From: Mycobacterium sp. Aquia_213
Lineage (GTDB): Bacteria > Actinomycetota > Actinomycetes > Mycobacteriales > Mycobacteriaceae
Assembly (NCBI RefSeq): GCF_026625985.1
Contig: NZ_CP113116.1
Location: 4,774,001-4,838,000 of the forward strand
Direction: 5' to 3'
DNA length: 64,000 nt
The notes under the pieces are model-generated. The model was not told where the DNA came from and searched no databases. It worked only from the letters and a program-made list of their open reading frames with translations. The position numbers and the translations under genes were made by a program. This document shows positions 8,136 through 16,436 of this stretch, in pieces (positions within the stretch are counted from its first letter, which is position 1; each line of letters starts with the position of its first letter).

Positions 8136-9430
8136 GAGGCGATCCCGATGATCAGGGGTCGCGACGCCGGTGCCGTATCGCCCACGCTCCACCCGCCGTC
8201 CAGCTCGGCCAGCGCGGCGCCGAAGCGTTCGGGGCCGTCGGTGTACAGAGTGAACAACGGCTCGCCGGCCACCACGGGCTGGCCGGGACGACGATGAATC
8301 CTGATGCCGGCGCCGGGTTGCACCTGCCCACCCGGACGGGATCGACCCGCGCCGAGTCGCCAAGCTGCCAGCCCCACTGCCATAGCGTCGATGTTCCCCA
8401 TTGTGCCGCTCCGCGCGGCGATCACGGTCTCCGAATGTGAACCGATTGGCAACGGTACCGACAAGTCGCCGCCCTGAGCCGCGACCAGCCCGCGGAATCG
8501 GTCCATCGCGGTGCCATCGCGCAGCGTCTGGGCGGGATCGCGGCCATCGATCCCGGCCAGCTCGAGCATCTCGGCGGCCAGCCGCACCGTCAGCTCCACC
8601 ACGTCGGGTGGCCCGCCGCCGGCCAGCACCTCGAGCGCCTCGGCGACCTCGAGCGCATTGCCGACCGTCGCGCCCAGGGGCGAGTCCATGTCCGTCAGCA
8701 CCGCGCGCGTCGGCACGCCGTGGGCCGCGCCCAACCCGACCATGGTTTCGGCCAATTCGCGGCACTGCGCCTCCGACGCCATCAGCGCCCCCTCACCGAC
8801 CTTCACGTCGAGCACCAGCGCGCCGATGCCCTCGGCCAGTTTCTTGCTCATGATCGAGCTGGCGATCAACGGCAAGGAGTCGACCGTGGCGGTGATGTCG
8901 CGCAGCGCATAGAGCTTTTTGTCGGCAGGCGCCAGTTCACCGGCCGCGAAGATTGCCGCCCCGATATCGCAGAGTTGTTGTCGCACTTGTTGTTTGGAGA
9001 TTCCCGCGGTGAATCCCGGGATGGATTCCAGCTTGTCCAGGGTGCCGCCGGTATGGCCAAGACCGCGGCCGGAGACCTTGGGCACCGCGCCACCGCAGGC
9101 GGCGACGATGGGCACCAACACCAGCGTGGTCTTGTCTCCGACCCCGCCGGTCGAATGTTTGTCCACGGTGGCCAACGGTTTACCGTCGACCCGCAGATCG
9201 CTGAAATCCAGCCGGTCGCCCGACGCCAGCATCGCCGCCGTCCACCGGACGATCTCGCCGCGGTCCATGCCGCGCCAAAAGATCGCCATCAACAGCGCGG
9301 CCATCTGCTCCTCGGCAACGCGGCCATCGGTATAGGCGGCGATGACCCAGTCGATCGCGGCATCGGTCAACCGGCCCCCGTCGCGCTTGGTCTTGATGAC
9401 GGTCGGGGCGTCGAATGCGAAGTCGGTCAA
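8132..9430 (-). CDS. deoA: Thymidine phosphorylase
   Basis: This 432-residue enzyme phosphorolyses thymidine and deoxyuridine in pyrimidine salvage. The family signature is clear: DKHSTGGVGDKTTL (phosphate loop), the SGRGLGHTGGTLDKLESI signature, SSIMSKKLAEG and LDVKVGEGA. The length is normal. TTG at 9430 is the likely start because it overlaps the cdd stop as TTGA and matches where homology begins (TDFAFDAPTVIKTKRDGG). Its own stop overlaps the add start. Central gene of the salvage operon. Confidence 0.95.
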   Translation of the reverse strand: MTDFAFDAPTVIKTKRDGGRLTDAAIDWVIAAYTDGRVAEEQMAALLMAIFWRGMDRGEIVRWTAAMLASGDRLDFSDLRVDGKPLATVDKHSTGGVGDKTTLVLVPIVAACGGAVPKVSGRGLGHTGGTLDKLESIPGFTAGISKQQVRQQLCDIGAAIFAAGELAPADKKLYALRDITATVDSLPLIASSIMSKKLAEGIGALVLDVKVGEGALMASEAQCRELAETMVGLGAAHGVPTRAVLTDMDSPLGATVGNALEVAEALEVLAGGGPPDVVELTVRLAAEMLELAGIDGRDPAQTLRDGTAMDRFRGLVAAQGGDLSVPLPIGSHSETVIAARSGTMGNIDAMAVGLAAWRLGAGRSRPGGQVQPGAGIRIHRRPGQPVVAGEPLFTLYTDGPERFGAALAELDGGWSVGDTAPASRPLIIGIAS

Positions 9431-9828
9431 GGACGTTCCCGGGCGAGGTCGTCGGCGTCGAACGGATCGGGCAGCAACTCTTCGAGGCGGCGGGGACCGG
9501 CCGGATGCGCGATCAGCAGGTCGCGCCCACCGTGCTCGAGCAGGACTTGGCGGCATCGCCCGCACGGCATCAACAGCGCTCCCTGTGAGTCAACGCACAC
9601 CAGGGCAATCAACCGGCCGCCACCGGTCGCATGCAGGGCAGACACCACACCGCATTCGGCACAGAGACCAAGGCCATATGAGACATTCTCCACATTGCAG
9701 CCGGTGACCACGCGGCCGTCGTCAACCAGCGAGGCCGCACCCACGGGAAATTGCGAATACGGGGCATAAGCTCCCGCTGCTACCTGTATTGCTTTGTCCC
9801 GCAACAAATTCCAATCAATATCCGGCAT
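9427..9828 (-). CDS. cdd: Cytidine deaminase
   Basis: This 133-residue enzyme deaminates cytidine and deoxycytidine. Motifs CNVENVSYG, CAECGVVSAL (Cys and catalytic-Glu region) and PCGRCRQVLLE (two zinc Cys) are intact and typical of the tetrameric class. It is the first gene of the cdd-deoA-add operon and diverges from sdhC; the shared upstream region holds an inverted repeat at 9888-9910. The ATG at 9828 gives the same length as the M. tuberculosis protein. Confidence 0.95.
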   Translation of the reverse strand: MPDIDWNLLRDKAIQVAAGAYAPYSQFPVGAASLVDDGRVVTGCNVENVSYGLGLCAECGVVSALHATGGGRLIALVCVDSQGALLMPCGRCRQVLLEHGGRDLLIAHPAGPRRLEELLPDPFDADDLARERP

Positions 9829-9887
9829 ACCGCAACCCCAATCACCGATGGGCCCAGTCGAGAAAGCCACCCTAACCCTGGCACGAA

Positions 9888-9910
9888 AACACCGTTCACG
9901 AAATGGTGTT
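9888..9910. promoter_or_regulatory. Inverted repeat in the cdd/sdhC divergent promoter region
   Basis: AACACC (9888-9893) and GGTGTT (9905-9910) form a perfect 6-bp inverted repeat with 11 bases between, 60 bp upstream of cdd and 79 bp upstream of sdhC. It is a candidate operator for either operon. No regulator can be assigned. Confidence 0.35.
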
Positions 9911-9988
9911 GGCTGGTTCCGGACGCATCGTTGCCGGGCTAAGCTCGATTGCCCGGCTTTAGTTTCGCGGACAACATGAGGACCCGGT

Positions 9989-10432
9989 TTGAGCACAGAG
10001 GCGACGACCGCAGATTCGGCATTACCGACACCGCAATCGGAGTCGTCACGCAAGCGGCGGCCACCACGGACCCTGTATCGGGGAGATCCGGGGATGTGGT
10101 CGTGGGTGCTGCATCGCATCACCGGCGCGACGATCTTCTTCTTCCTGTTCGTGCATGTCCTGGACACCGCCCTGGTCCGGGTCAGCCCGCAGACCTACAA
10201 CGAAGTGATCGCCACCTACAAGACGCCGATCGTCGGCCTGATGGAGTTCGGCTTGGTCGCCGCGGTGGGATTCCACGCACTCAACGGGATCCGCATCATC
10301 TTGATCGACTTCTGGGCGGAAGGACCCCGCCACCAGAAGACGATGTTGTGGGTCATCGCCGTCGTCTATCTGTTGGTCATGGTGCCCGCGGCGGTGGCCA
10401 TCGGCATTCACATGATGGAGCACTTCCGATGA
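9989..10432 (+). CDS. sdhC: Succinate dehydrogenase cytochrome b556 subunit
   Basis: This 147-residue membrane anchor of complex II has three transmembrane helices (about 38-60, 82-102 and 115-140). HRITGATIFFFLFVHVLD carries the conserved SdhC His/Arg region, and GFHALNGIR holds the second conserved His for heme b/quinone binding. The start is TTG at 9989, five codons before ATTADS, with a GAGG box in front; no ATG is available. The stop overlaps the sdhD ATG (ATGA). First gene of sdhCDAB. Confidence 0.93.
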   Translation: MSTEATTADSALPTPQSESSRKRRPPRTLYRGDPGMWSWVLHRITGATIFFFLFVHVLDTALVRVSPQTYNEVIATYKTPIVGLMEFGLVAAVGFHALNGIRIILIDFWAEGPRHQKTMLWVIAVVYLLVMVPAAVAIGIHMMEHFR

Positions 10433-10899
10433 GCAGCCCGGACCTTCAGCTCGGCCGCGGCGAGGTGGCGCCGGTTCTGCAGCGCAGCCGCGACCGCCCG
10501 CCCAGCCTGGACAATCCGCGCTCACCGCGGCGGCGCTCCGGCATCCCCAACTTCGAGAAATTCGCGTGGCTGTTCATGCGGTTTTCCGGCGTCGCGCTGG
10601 TGTTCCTGGCGATCGGGCACCTGTTCATCATGCTGATGTGGGAAAACGGCGTGTACCGCATCGACTTCAACTACGTCGCGCAACGCTGGGCATCGCCGTT
10701 CTGGCAATTCTGGGACCTGTCGCTGCTGTGGCTGGCGCAATTGCACGGCGGCAACGGCCTGCGCACCATCATCGACGACTACAGCCGCAAGAACAGCACC
10801 CGGTTCTGGCTGAACAGCCTGCTGCTGTTGTCGATGGGGTTCACCTTGGTGCTGGGTACCTACGTGCTGATGACGTTCAACCCCGATGTCGGAGGCTGA
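10429..10899 (+). CDS. sdhD: Succinate dehydrogenase hydrophobic membrane anchor subunit
   Basis: This 156-residue protein carries an Arg/Pro-rich N-terminal tail (1-45) and three membrane helices. The conserved IGHLFIML (His) and LAQLHGGNGLR segments mark the heme/quinone region. It partners SdhC to dock the catalytic SdhAB dimer at the membrane. It begins with ATG overlapping the sdhC stop, and sdhA follows three bases after its stop. Confidence 0.93.
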   Translation: MSSPDLQLGRGEVAPVLQRSRDRPPSLDNPRSPRRRSGIPNFEKFAWLFMRFSGVALVFLAIGHLFIMLMWENGVYRIDFNYVAQRWASPFWQFWDLSLLWLAQLHGGNGLRTIIDDYSRKNSTRFWLNSLLLLSMGFTLVLGTYVLMTFNPDVGG

Positions 10900-10902
10900 C
10901 GC

Positions 10903-12657
10903 ATGATCCAGCATCACAAATACGACGTGGTGATCGTCGGCGCGGGCGGTGCCGGAATGCGGGCGGCCGTCGAGGCCGGACCCCGGGTTCGCACCGCGGT
11001 GCTGACCAAGCTCTACCCCACGCGTAGCCACACCGGCGCCGCGCAGGGCGGCATGTGCGCCGCGCTGGCCAACGTCGAGGACGACAACTGGGAGTGGCAC
11101 ACCTTCGACACCGTCAAGGGCGGTGACTATCTCGCGGATCAGGACGCCGTCGAGATTATGTGCAAGGAAGCCATCGACGCGGTGCTCGACCTGGAGAAAA
11201 TGGGGATGCCGTTCAACCGCACCCCCGAGGGCCGGATCGACCAGCGCCGCTTCGGCGGTCACACCCGCGACCACGGCAAGGCCCCGGTACGCCGGGCCTG
11301 CTACGCCGCGGACCGCACCGGCCACATGATCCTGCAGACGCTCTACCAAAACTGCGTCAAGCACGACGTGCAGTTCTTCAACGAGTTCTACGCGCTCGAC
11401 CTGGTACTCACTCAGACGCCGAGCGGCCCGGTGGCCACCGGCGTGGTCGCCTACGAGCTGGCCACCGGCCGTATCCACGTCTTCCACGCCAAGGCCATCG
11501 TGCTCGCGACCGGCGGCTCGGGCCGCATGTACAAGACGACCTCCAACGCGCACACGCTGACCGGCGACGGCATCGGCATCGTGTTCCGCAAGGGACTTCC
11601 GTTGGAGGACATGGAGTTTCACCAGTTCCACCCGACGGGTCTGGCCGGGCTGGGCATCTTGATCTCCGAGGCGGTGCGCGGCGAGGGCGGTCGGTTGCTC
11701 AACGGCGAGGGCGAGCGCTTCATGGAGCGCTATGCCCCGACGATCGTCGACCTGGCGCCCCGCGACATCGTGGCCCGCTCGATGGTGCTGGAGGTCCTGG
11801 AGGGCCGCGGCGCCGGTCCGCACAAGGACTACGTCTACATCGACGTCCGCCACCTGGGCGAGGACGTGCTGGAATCCAAGCTGCCCGACATCACCGAGTT
11901 CGCCCGCACCTATCTGGGCGTGGACCCGGTCAAGGAGCTGGTGCCGGTCTACCCCACCTGCCACTACGTGATGGGCGGCATCCCCACCACCGTTACCGGA
12001 CAGGTGTTGCGGGACAACACATCTACCGTCCCGGGCCTGTACGCGGCCGGTGAGTGCGCGTGCGTGTCGGTGCACGGCGCCAACCGGCTGGGCACCAACT
12101 CACTGCTGGACATCAACGTCTTCGGCCGCCGCGCCGGCATCGCCGCGGCCGGCTACGCGCAGGGCCACGACTTCGTCGACATGCCACCGGAACCCGAGGC
12201 GATGGTGATCGGCTGGGTGGCCGACATTCTGTCCGAGCACGGCAACGAGCGCGTCGCCGACATCCGTGGCGCCCTGCAGCAGACGATGGACAACAACGCC
12301 GCGGTGTTCCGCACCGAGGAGACACTTAAGCAGGCGCTCACCGACATTCACGCGCTCAAGGAGCGCTACTCCCGAATCACCGTGCACGACAAAGGGAAAC
12401 GATTCAACAGTGACTTGCTGGAAGCCATCGAGCTGGGCTTCTTGCTGGAGCTGGCCGAAGTCACGGTCGTCGGCGCCTTGAATCGCAAGGAGTCCCGCGG
12501 TGGCCACGCCCGGGAGGATTACCCGAACCGCGACGACGTCAACTACATGCGCCACACGATGGCCTACAAGCAGAGCAGCGAGCTGTTGAGTGACATCGCG
12601 CTCGACTTCAAACCCGTCGTGCAGACGCGCTACGAACCCAAGGAGCGGAAGTACTGA
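10903..12657 (+). CDS. sdhA: Succinate dehydrogenase flavoprotein subunit
   Basis: This 584-residue flavoprotein oxidises succinate to fumarate. Visible motifs are the N-terminal FAD loop VGAGGAGMRAA, RSHTGAAQGGM with the His that carries covalent FAD, the substrate segment EFHQFHPTGL, and YPTCHYVMGGIPT plus GANRLGTNSLLD near the C-terminal FAD site. The length is standard. It is preceded by the anchors and overlaps sdhB by one base (TGATG), so stoichiometric synthesis is likely. Confidence 0.97.
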   Translation: MIQHHKYDVVIVGAGGAGMRAAVEAGPRVRTAVLTKLYPTRSHTGAAQGGMCAALANVEDDNWEWHTFDTVKGGDYLADQDAVEIMCKEAIDAVLDLEKMGMPFNRTPEGRIDQRRFGGHTRDHGKAPVRRACYAADRTGHMILQTLYQNCVKHDVQFFNEFYALDLVLTQTPSGPVATGVVAYELATGRIHVFHAKAIVLATGGSGRMYKTTSNAHTLTGDGIGIVFRKGLPLEDMEFHQFHPTGLAGLGILISEAVRGEGGRLLNGEGERFMERYAPTIVDLAPRDIVARSMVLEVLEGRGAGPHKDYVYIDVRHLGEDVLESKLPDITEFARTYLGVDPVKELVPVYPTCHYVMGGIPTTVTGQVLRDNTSTVPGLYAAGECACVSVHGANRLGTNSLLDINVFGRRAGIAAAGYAQGHDFVDMPPEPEAMVIGWVADILSEHGNERVADIRGALQQTMDNNAAVFRTEETLKQALTDIHALKERYSRITVHDKGKRFNSDLLEAIELGFLLELAEVTVVGALNRKESRGGHAREDYPNRDDVNYMRHTMAYKQSSELLSDIALDFKPVVQTRYEPKERKY

Positions 12658-13460
12658 TGTCTGTCGAAGCACCTGACGCACCAGAGGCCCTGCCCGGGGA
12701 GCCGCCCCTGCCGCAGGTTCCGGACGGCGCGGTGATGGTGACGTGCAAGATCGCCAGGTTCAACCCGGACGACCCCGATGCGTTCGCGGAAACCGGTGGC
12801 TGGCAAAGCTTTCGGGTTCCTTGCTTGCCCAGCGACCGGTTGCTCAACCTGCTGATCTACATCAAGGGCTACCTGGACGGCACGCTCACCTTCCGGCGAT
12901 CCTGCGCCCACGGCGTGTGCGGATCCGACGCGATGCGGATCAACGGCGTCAACCGGCTGGCTTGCAAGGTGCTGATGCGCGACCTGCTGCCCAAAAAGTC
13001 GGGCAAGGCGCTGACCATCACGGTCGAACCGATCCGCGGGCTGCCGGTGGAGAAGGACCTGGTGGTCGACATGGAGCCGTTCTTCGACGCCTACCGCGCG
13101 GTGAAGCCTTACTTGATCACCACCGGCAACCCGCCGACCCGGGAGCGGATCCAAAGCCCGACCGACCGGGCCCGCTACGACGACACCACCAAATGCATCC
13201 TGTGCGCGTGCTGCACCACCAGTTGCCCGGTTTTCTGGAGCGAGGGCACCTACTTCGGCCCCGCCGCGATCGTCAACGCGCATCGGTTCATCTTCGACAG
13301 CCGCGACGAGGCCGCCGGTGAGCGCCTCGACATTCTCAACGAGGTCGACGGCGTGTGGCGCTGCCGCACCACGTTCAACTGCACGGAGTCCTGCCCGCGT
13401 GGCATTCAGGTCACGAAGGCGATCCAGGAGGTCAAGCGCGCGCTGATGTTCTCGCGCTGA
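12657..13460 (+). CDS. sdhB: Succinate dehydrogenase iron-sulfur subunit
   Basis: This 267-residue electron-transfer subunit has the [2Fe-2S] motif SCAHGVCGSDAM (Asp in the last ligand position, as in many SdhB proteins) with ACKVL, and the C-terminal cluster motifs CILCACCTTSCPV and CTESCPRGI for the [4Fe-4S] and [3Fe-4S] centres. It passes electrons from SdhA to quinone at SdhCD. The 3' end overlaps the convergent condensation-like gene by 29 bp. Confidence 0.97.
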   Translation: MSVEAPDAPEALPGEPPLPQVPDGAVMVTCKIARFNPDDPDAFAETGGWQSFRVPCLPSDRLLNLLIYIKGYLDGTLTFRRSCAHGVCGSDAMRINGVNRLACKVLMRDLLPKKSGKALTITVEPIRGLPVEKDLVVDMEPFFDAYRAVKPYLITTGNPPTRERIQSPTDRARYDDTTKCILCACCTTSCPVFWSEGTYFGPAAIVNAHRFIFDSRDEAAGERLDILNEVDGVWRCRTTFNCTESCPRGIQVTKAIQEVKRALMFSR

Positions 13461-13878
13461 GAGCACCGGCGTTGTACTCGGCGACCAGGTCCTCGACCAC
13501 GCTCAGCCAGGACTGTTCGTCGACGCAGAGCTGGCTGGCGGTGAGCACCAGACGGTCGGGTTCGCCGGGCAGCAGGGAGGCCGCGAACAACCTGCCGGTG
13601 TGCATATCGAAGCTGGCCAGCTGACGCGCGACGACGTCGTCGACACTGCCGCCTGGGGGTTCCACGCCCCACGCCCAGCCGCCGCCCGGACGCGTCATCC
13701 AGATGTTCAGCCTCGACTCGAACACGGTGCCAAGGTCGGGGTGAGCTGCGAAAACCGCGTCGATCGCGGCGCGCAGTCGCGGCTGGTCCAGCCGCGACTC
13801 GGCGACCAGCACCTCGGTGTGGGTGGCAGGCTCGATGTCTTCCAGGCGGGGCGGCTCGTCGAAGAAGCAGTAAGTCAT
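13432..13878 (-). CDS. Stand-alone, probably inactive condensation-domain-like protein
   Basis: This small protein of about 148 residues resembles the N-terminal half of an NRPS/acyltransferase condensation domain: HTEVLVAESRLDQPRLRAAIDAVFAAHPDLGTVF at the start and RLVLTASQLCVDEQSWLSVVEDLVAEY at the end. The catalytic HHxxxD is replaced by SQLCVD, so acyl transfer is unlikely. It contains only half of the fold (the normal domain is about 450 residues), so it is a remnant or an adapted binding protein. ATG 13878 is assumed; GTG 13884 is possible. It overlaps sdhB tail to tail. Confidence 0.65.
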   Translation of the reverse strand: MTYCFFDEPPRLEDIEPATHTEVLVAESRLDQPRLRAAIDAVFAAHPDLGTVFESRLNIWMTRPGGGWAWGVEPPGGSVDDVVARQLASFDMHTGRLFAASLLPGEPDRLVLTASQLCVDEQSWLSVVEDLVAEYNAGALSARTSARA

Positions 13879-13981
13879 CGGCACAGACTTACTGGCGATC
13901 CTTAATGGATTCTTGGAAAATTCTTGGGATCAAGATCGCCTCAGTCGGTCACACTTGGCAGAGCTGCGTCGTCTGAGGGGT

Positions 13982-14563
13982 ATGACACAGAAAACACGGA
14001 TCGCGCCCCTACCACCCAAGAGCGCCGGACTGATGACCCGCGCCATGTACCGGATCGCCAAGCGCCGCTACGGCCAGGTTCCCGAACCGTTCGCGGTGGC
14101 CGCGCATCATCGCCGGCTGATGGTCGCCGGCGCCGTGCACGAAACCCTGATCGACCGGGCGTCACGCACGCTGCCGGTCAGCGTGCGCGAGCTCGCGGTG
14201 TTCTGGACCGCGCGCGCCATCGGCTGCGCGTGGTGCGTCGACTTTGGGGCCATGCTGCAACGCCTGGACGGCCTGGACATTCAGCGGCTCAAGGAGATCG
14301 ACGACTACGCCACCTCGGCGGCATTCACCGACGACGAGCGCGCCGCGATCGCGTACGCCGACGCGATGACCACCGATCCGCACACCGTCACCGACGAACA
14401 GGTGGCCGACCTGCGGGCCCGTTTCGGCGACGCCGGGGTGATCGAGCTGACCTATCAGATCGGGGTGGAGAACATGCGGGCCCGGATGAACTCGGCGCTG
14501 GGCATCGCCGAGCAGGGCTTCAATTCCGGTGACAGTTGCCGCATTCCGTGGGCGAGCGCCTAG
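13982..14563 (+). CDS. Carboxymuconolactone decarboxylase-family (AhpD-like) protein
   Basis: This 193-residue all-helical protein belongs to the CMD/AhpD superfamily. The core ELAVFWTARAIGCAWCVDFGAML contains the CxxC pair of AhpD-type peroxidases, but the His normally four residues after the second Cys is Gly, so full AhpD chemistry is uncertain. The ATG has GAGGGG just upstream. It is convergent with sigJ and shares CTAG with its stop. SigJ-type ECF sigma factors are often encoded next to CMD-family proteins, so a functional link (a redox or signal-sensing partner) is plausible but not shown. Confidence 0.8.
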   Translation: MTQKTRIAPLPPKSAGLMTRAMYRIAKRRYGQVPEPFAVAAHHRRLMVAGAVHETLIDRASRTLPVSVRELAVFWTARAIGCAWCVDFGAMLQRLDGLDIQRLKEIDDYATSAAFTDDERAAIAYADAMTTDPHTVTDEQVADLRARFGDAGVIELTYQIGVENMRARMNSALGIAEQGFNSGDSCRIPWASA

Positions 14564-15456
14564 CCGCGCAGCGGGGAGCCGCTGAATTTGTCGGGGTTGG
14601 CGATATCCCATAGCGCGCAGACCTTTCCGTCGCGCACCGTCATGGCCGTGATCCGCGGCAACATCTCCCGATAGCCGTCGCTGGCGGGGCAGCCGGGTGT
14701 GTACATCCCCAGTTCGCCGTTGATCAGCCCGAATTGATGCACGGTATACATCGCCGGGCCGTAGCGTTGCGCCAGGCCCTGGATGAACCGGATGACCTTG
14801 TCGGCCCCGTGGATGACGTTGATTGCGGTGGGCGCCTTGCCATTCGAATCGCCGGTGAACGTCACGTCCGGATGCAACAGCGACACCACGGTTTCCAGGT
14901 CGCCCTCGGCCATCGCCGCGAGCAACTTGCCGACCACCTCGGCGTGTGACGGATCGGGTTTTGGCGGTGGCTGGTCCGCGACGGCCTTGCGGGCCCGTGA
15001 CGCCAGCTGCCGGGCGGCGGGCTCGTTGGTGCCCAGCACCTCGGCAATTTCCGAGAATGGCATCGAGAACCCGTCGTGCAATACGAACGCGACCCGCTGA
15101 TCCGGGGACAGCCGCTCCAGCACCACCATCGCCGCGAACCGGGCATCCTCGCGGGCCACCACGGCGGACAGCGGATCGGCGCCGTCGAAGCCGGTCACCA
15201 CCGGCTCGGGCAGCCAGGTGCCGGTGTAGGCCTCCCGGCGGTGCGCGGCCGAGCGCAACCGGTCCAGCCCCAGCCGGCTCACCACGGTGGTCAGCCAGGC
15301 CCGCAAATCGGTGATCGCCTTGTCTTGTTTGTCCCAGCGCAGCCAGGCTTCCTGGACGATGTCTTCCGCGTCGGCCACGGTGCCCGTCACCCGGTAGGCC
15401 ACCGCCATCAAATGCGGCCGCAGCGCTTCGAAGTCGGTGACCTGCGTCGCGGTCAT
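14560..15456 (-). CDS. sigJ: ECF-type RNA polymerase sigma factor SigJ
   Basis: This 298-residue protein has sigma region 2 (FEALRPHLMAVAYRVTGTVADAEDIVQEAWLRW, about 8-75), region 4 (about 115-170, LSPDQRVAFVLHDGFSMPFSEIAEVLG with a helix-turn-helix) and a C-terminal SnoaL-like domain (about 185-290) typical of the SigJ/ECF41 class, in which the extension regulates the sigma factor in place of an anti-sigma protein. The similarity to M. tuberculosis SigJ (Rv3328c) is high along the whole length. It lies just before the aminotransferase gene, as in H37Rv apart from one inserted dehydrogenase. Confidence 0.93.
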   Translation of the reverse strand: MTATQVTDFEALRPHLMAVAYRVTGTVADAEDIVQEAWLRWDKQDKAITDLRAWLTTVVSRLGLDRLRSAAHRREAYTGTWLPEPVVTGFDGADPLSAVVAREDARFAAMVVLERLSPDQRVAFVLHDGFSMPFSEIAEVLGTNEPAARQLASRARKAVADQPPPKPDPSHAEVVGKLLAAMAEGDLETVVSLLHPDVTFTGDSNGKAPTAINVIHGADKVIRFIQGLAQRYGPAMYTVHQFGLINGELGMYTPGCPASDGYREMLPRITAMTVRDGKVCALWDIANPDKFSGSPLRG

Positions 15457-15570
15457 GTCCCGAGCCTATTCGCATCTTGACCAATACCGTGCGCGCATTG
15501 GCCAATGACTAGGCGGTCTCTAACGCGACAGTGAAGGTGGAGGAAACGCGTCGAGTACCGAGGGGTAATC

Positions 15571-16404
15571 ATGACGGAGCGATTGGCAGGCAAAGTCGCG
15601 TTCATCACCGGCGCCGCGCGCGGACAGGGCCGTGCGCACGCCGTGCGATTCGCCGAAGAGGGCGCGGACATCATCGCCGTGGACATCTGCCAGCAGATCG
15701 ACACCGTCGCCTACCCGCTGGGCTGTCCCGAGGATCTGGACGAGACCGTCAACCTGGTGGAGAAGACCGGGCGCCGCATCGTCGCCGAGCAGGCCGATGT
15801 CCGGGACTTCGCCCGTCTCGAGTCGGTGCTGGCCAACGGGGTGGCCGAGCTCGGCCGCCTCGACTTCGTGCTGGCGAACGCAGGTGTGGGGCCGGGCATC
15901 GGCCTCGATGAGCCGACGGTGGATTCCTATGTCGATGCGATCGACATCATGCTCAACGGCGTCTACGGCACGATCGAAGCGGCCCTGCCCCATCTGCTCA
16001 CCCACGGAGACGGCGGAGCGATCGTCATCACCAGCTCGGCCGCGGGTTTCAAATCAATCGCGCGCGATTTCGGGAACCGGAACCCGGGTCTGGCCGGCTA
16101 TACCGCGGCCAAACACGGGGTCATCGGGTTGATGCGCTACTACGCGACGACGTTGGCGGAGAAGGAGATTCGGGTGAACTCGGTGCATCCGACCGGGGTG
16201 GCGACGCCGATGACTCAGAACGAGATGATGGATGGCTTCCTCCAGCAGAACCCGACCCTCGCGGCGGCCTTCACCAATCTGTTGCCCGTCTCGGTGATCG
16301 ACGCCGAGGATGTCTCCGAGGCAATGCTCTACCTGTGCGCGAAGTCCGGCCGCTACATCACCGGCACGACGCTGACCGTGGATGCCGGAATATTGCTCAA
16401 GTGA
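15571..16404 (+). CDS. SDR-family oxidoreductase, probably mycofactocin-coupled
   Basis: This 277-residue short-chain dehydrogenase has TGAARGQGRAHAV (NAD-binding loop), an acidic VDIC after strand 2 that favours NAD(H), LANAG, and catalytic S (ITSSAAG) with YTAAKHG (YxxxK). The insert PLGCPEDLDETVNLVEKTGRR is characteristic of the mycofactocin-coupled SDR subgroup, in which the nicotinamide is non-exchangeable and re-oxidised through mycofactocin. The substrate is unknown. GAGGGGTAATC precedes the ATG. In H37Rv this slot between sigJ and Rv3329 has no SDR, as far as I recall. Confidence 0.85.
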   Translation: MTERLAGKVAFITGAARGQGRAHAVRFAEEGADIIAVDICQQIDTVAYPLGCPEDLDETVNLVEKTGRRIVAEQADVRDFARLESVLANGVAELGRLDFVLANAGVGPGIGLDEPTVDSYVDAIDIMLNGVYGTIEAALPHLLTHGDGGAIVITSSAAGFKSIARDFGNRNPGLAGYTAAKHGVIGLMRYYATTLAEKEIRVNSVHPTGVATPMTQNEMMDGFLQQNPTLAAAFTNLLPVSVIDAEDVSEAMLYLCAKSGRYITGTTLTVDAGILLK

Positions 16405-16436
16405 TTGCCGCCCGTGGCGTTACGCTCACGGACACC

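Noticed and set aside
12657..13460. Missing cluster ligand in SdhB (Asp instead of Cys in CGSD)
   Set aside because: Asp at this position is common in functional SdhB proteins, so it is not a defect.
14560..16404. The SDR gene as part of a sigJ regulon insertion
   Set aside because: It is on the opposite strand with its own ribosome site, and there is no shared promoter motif to support a link with SigJ.
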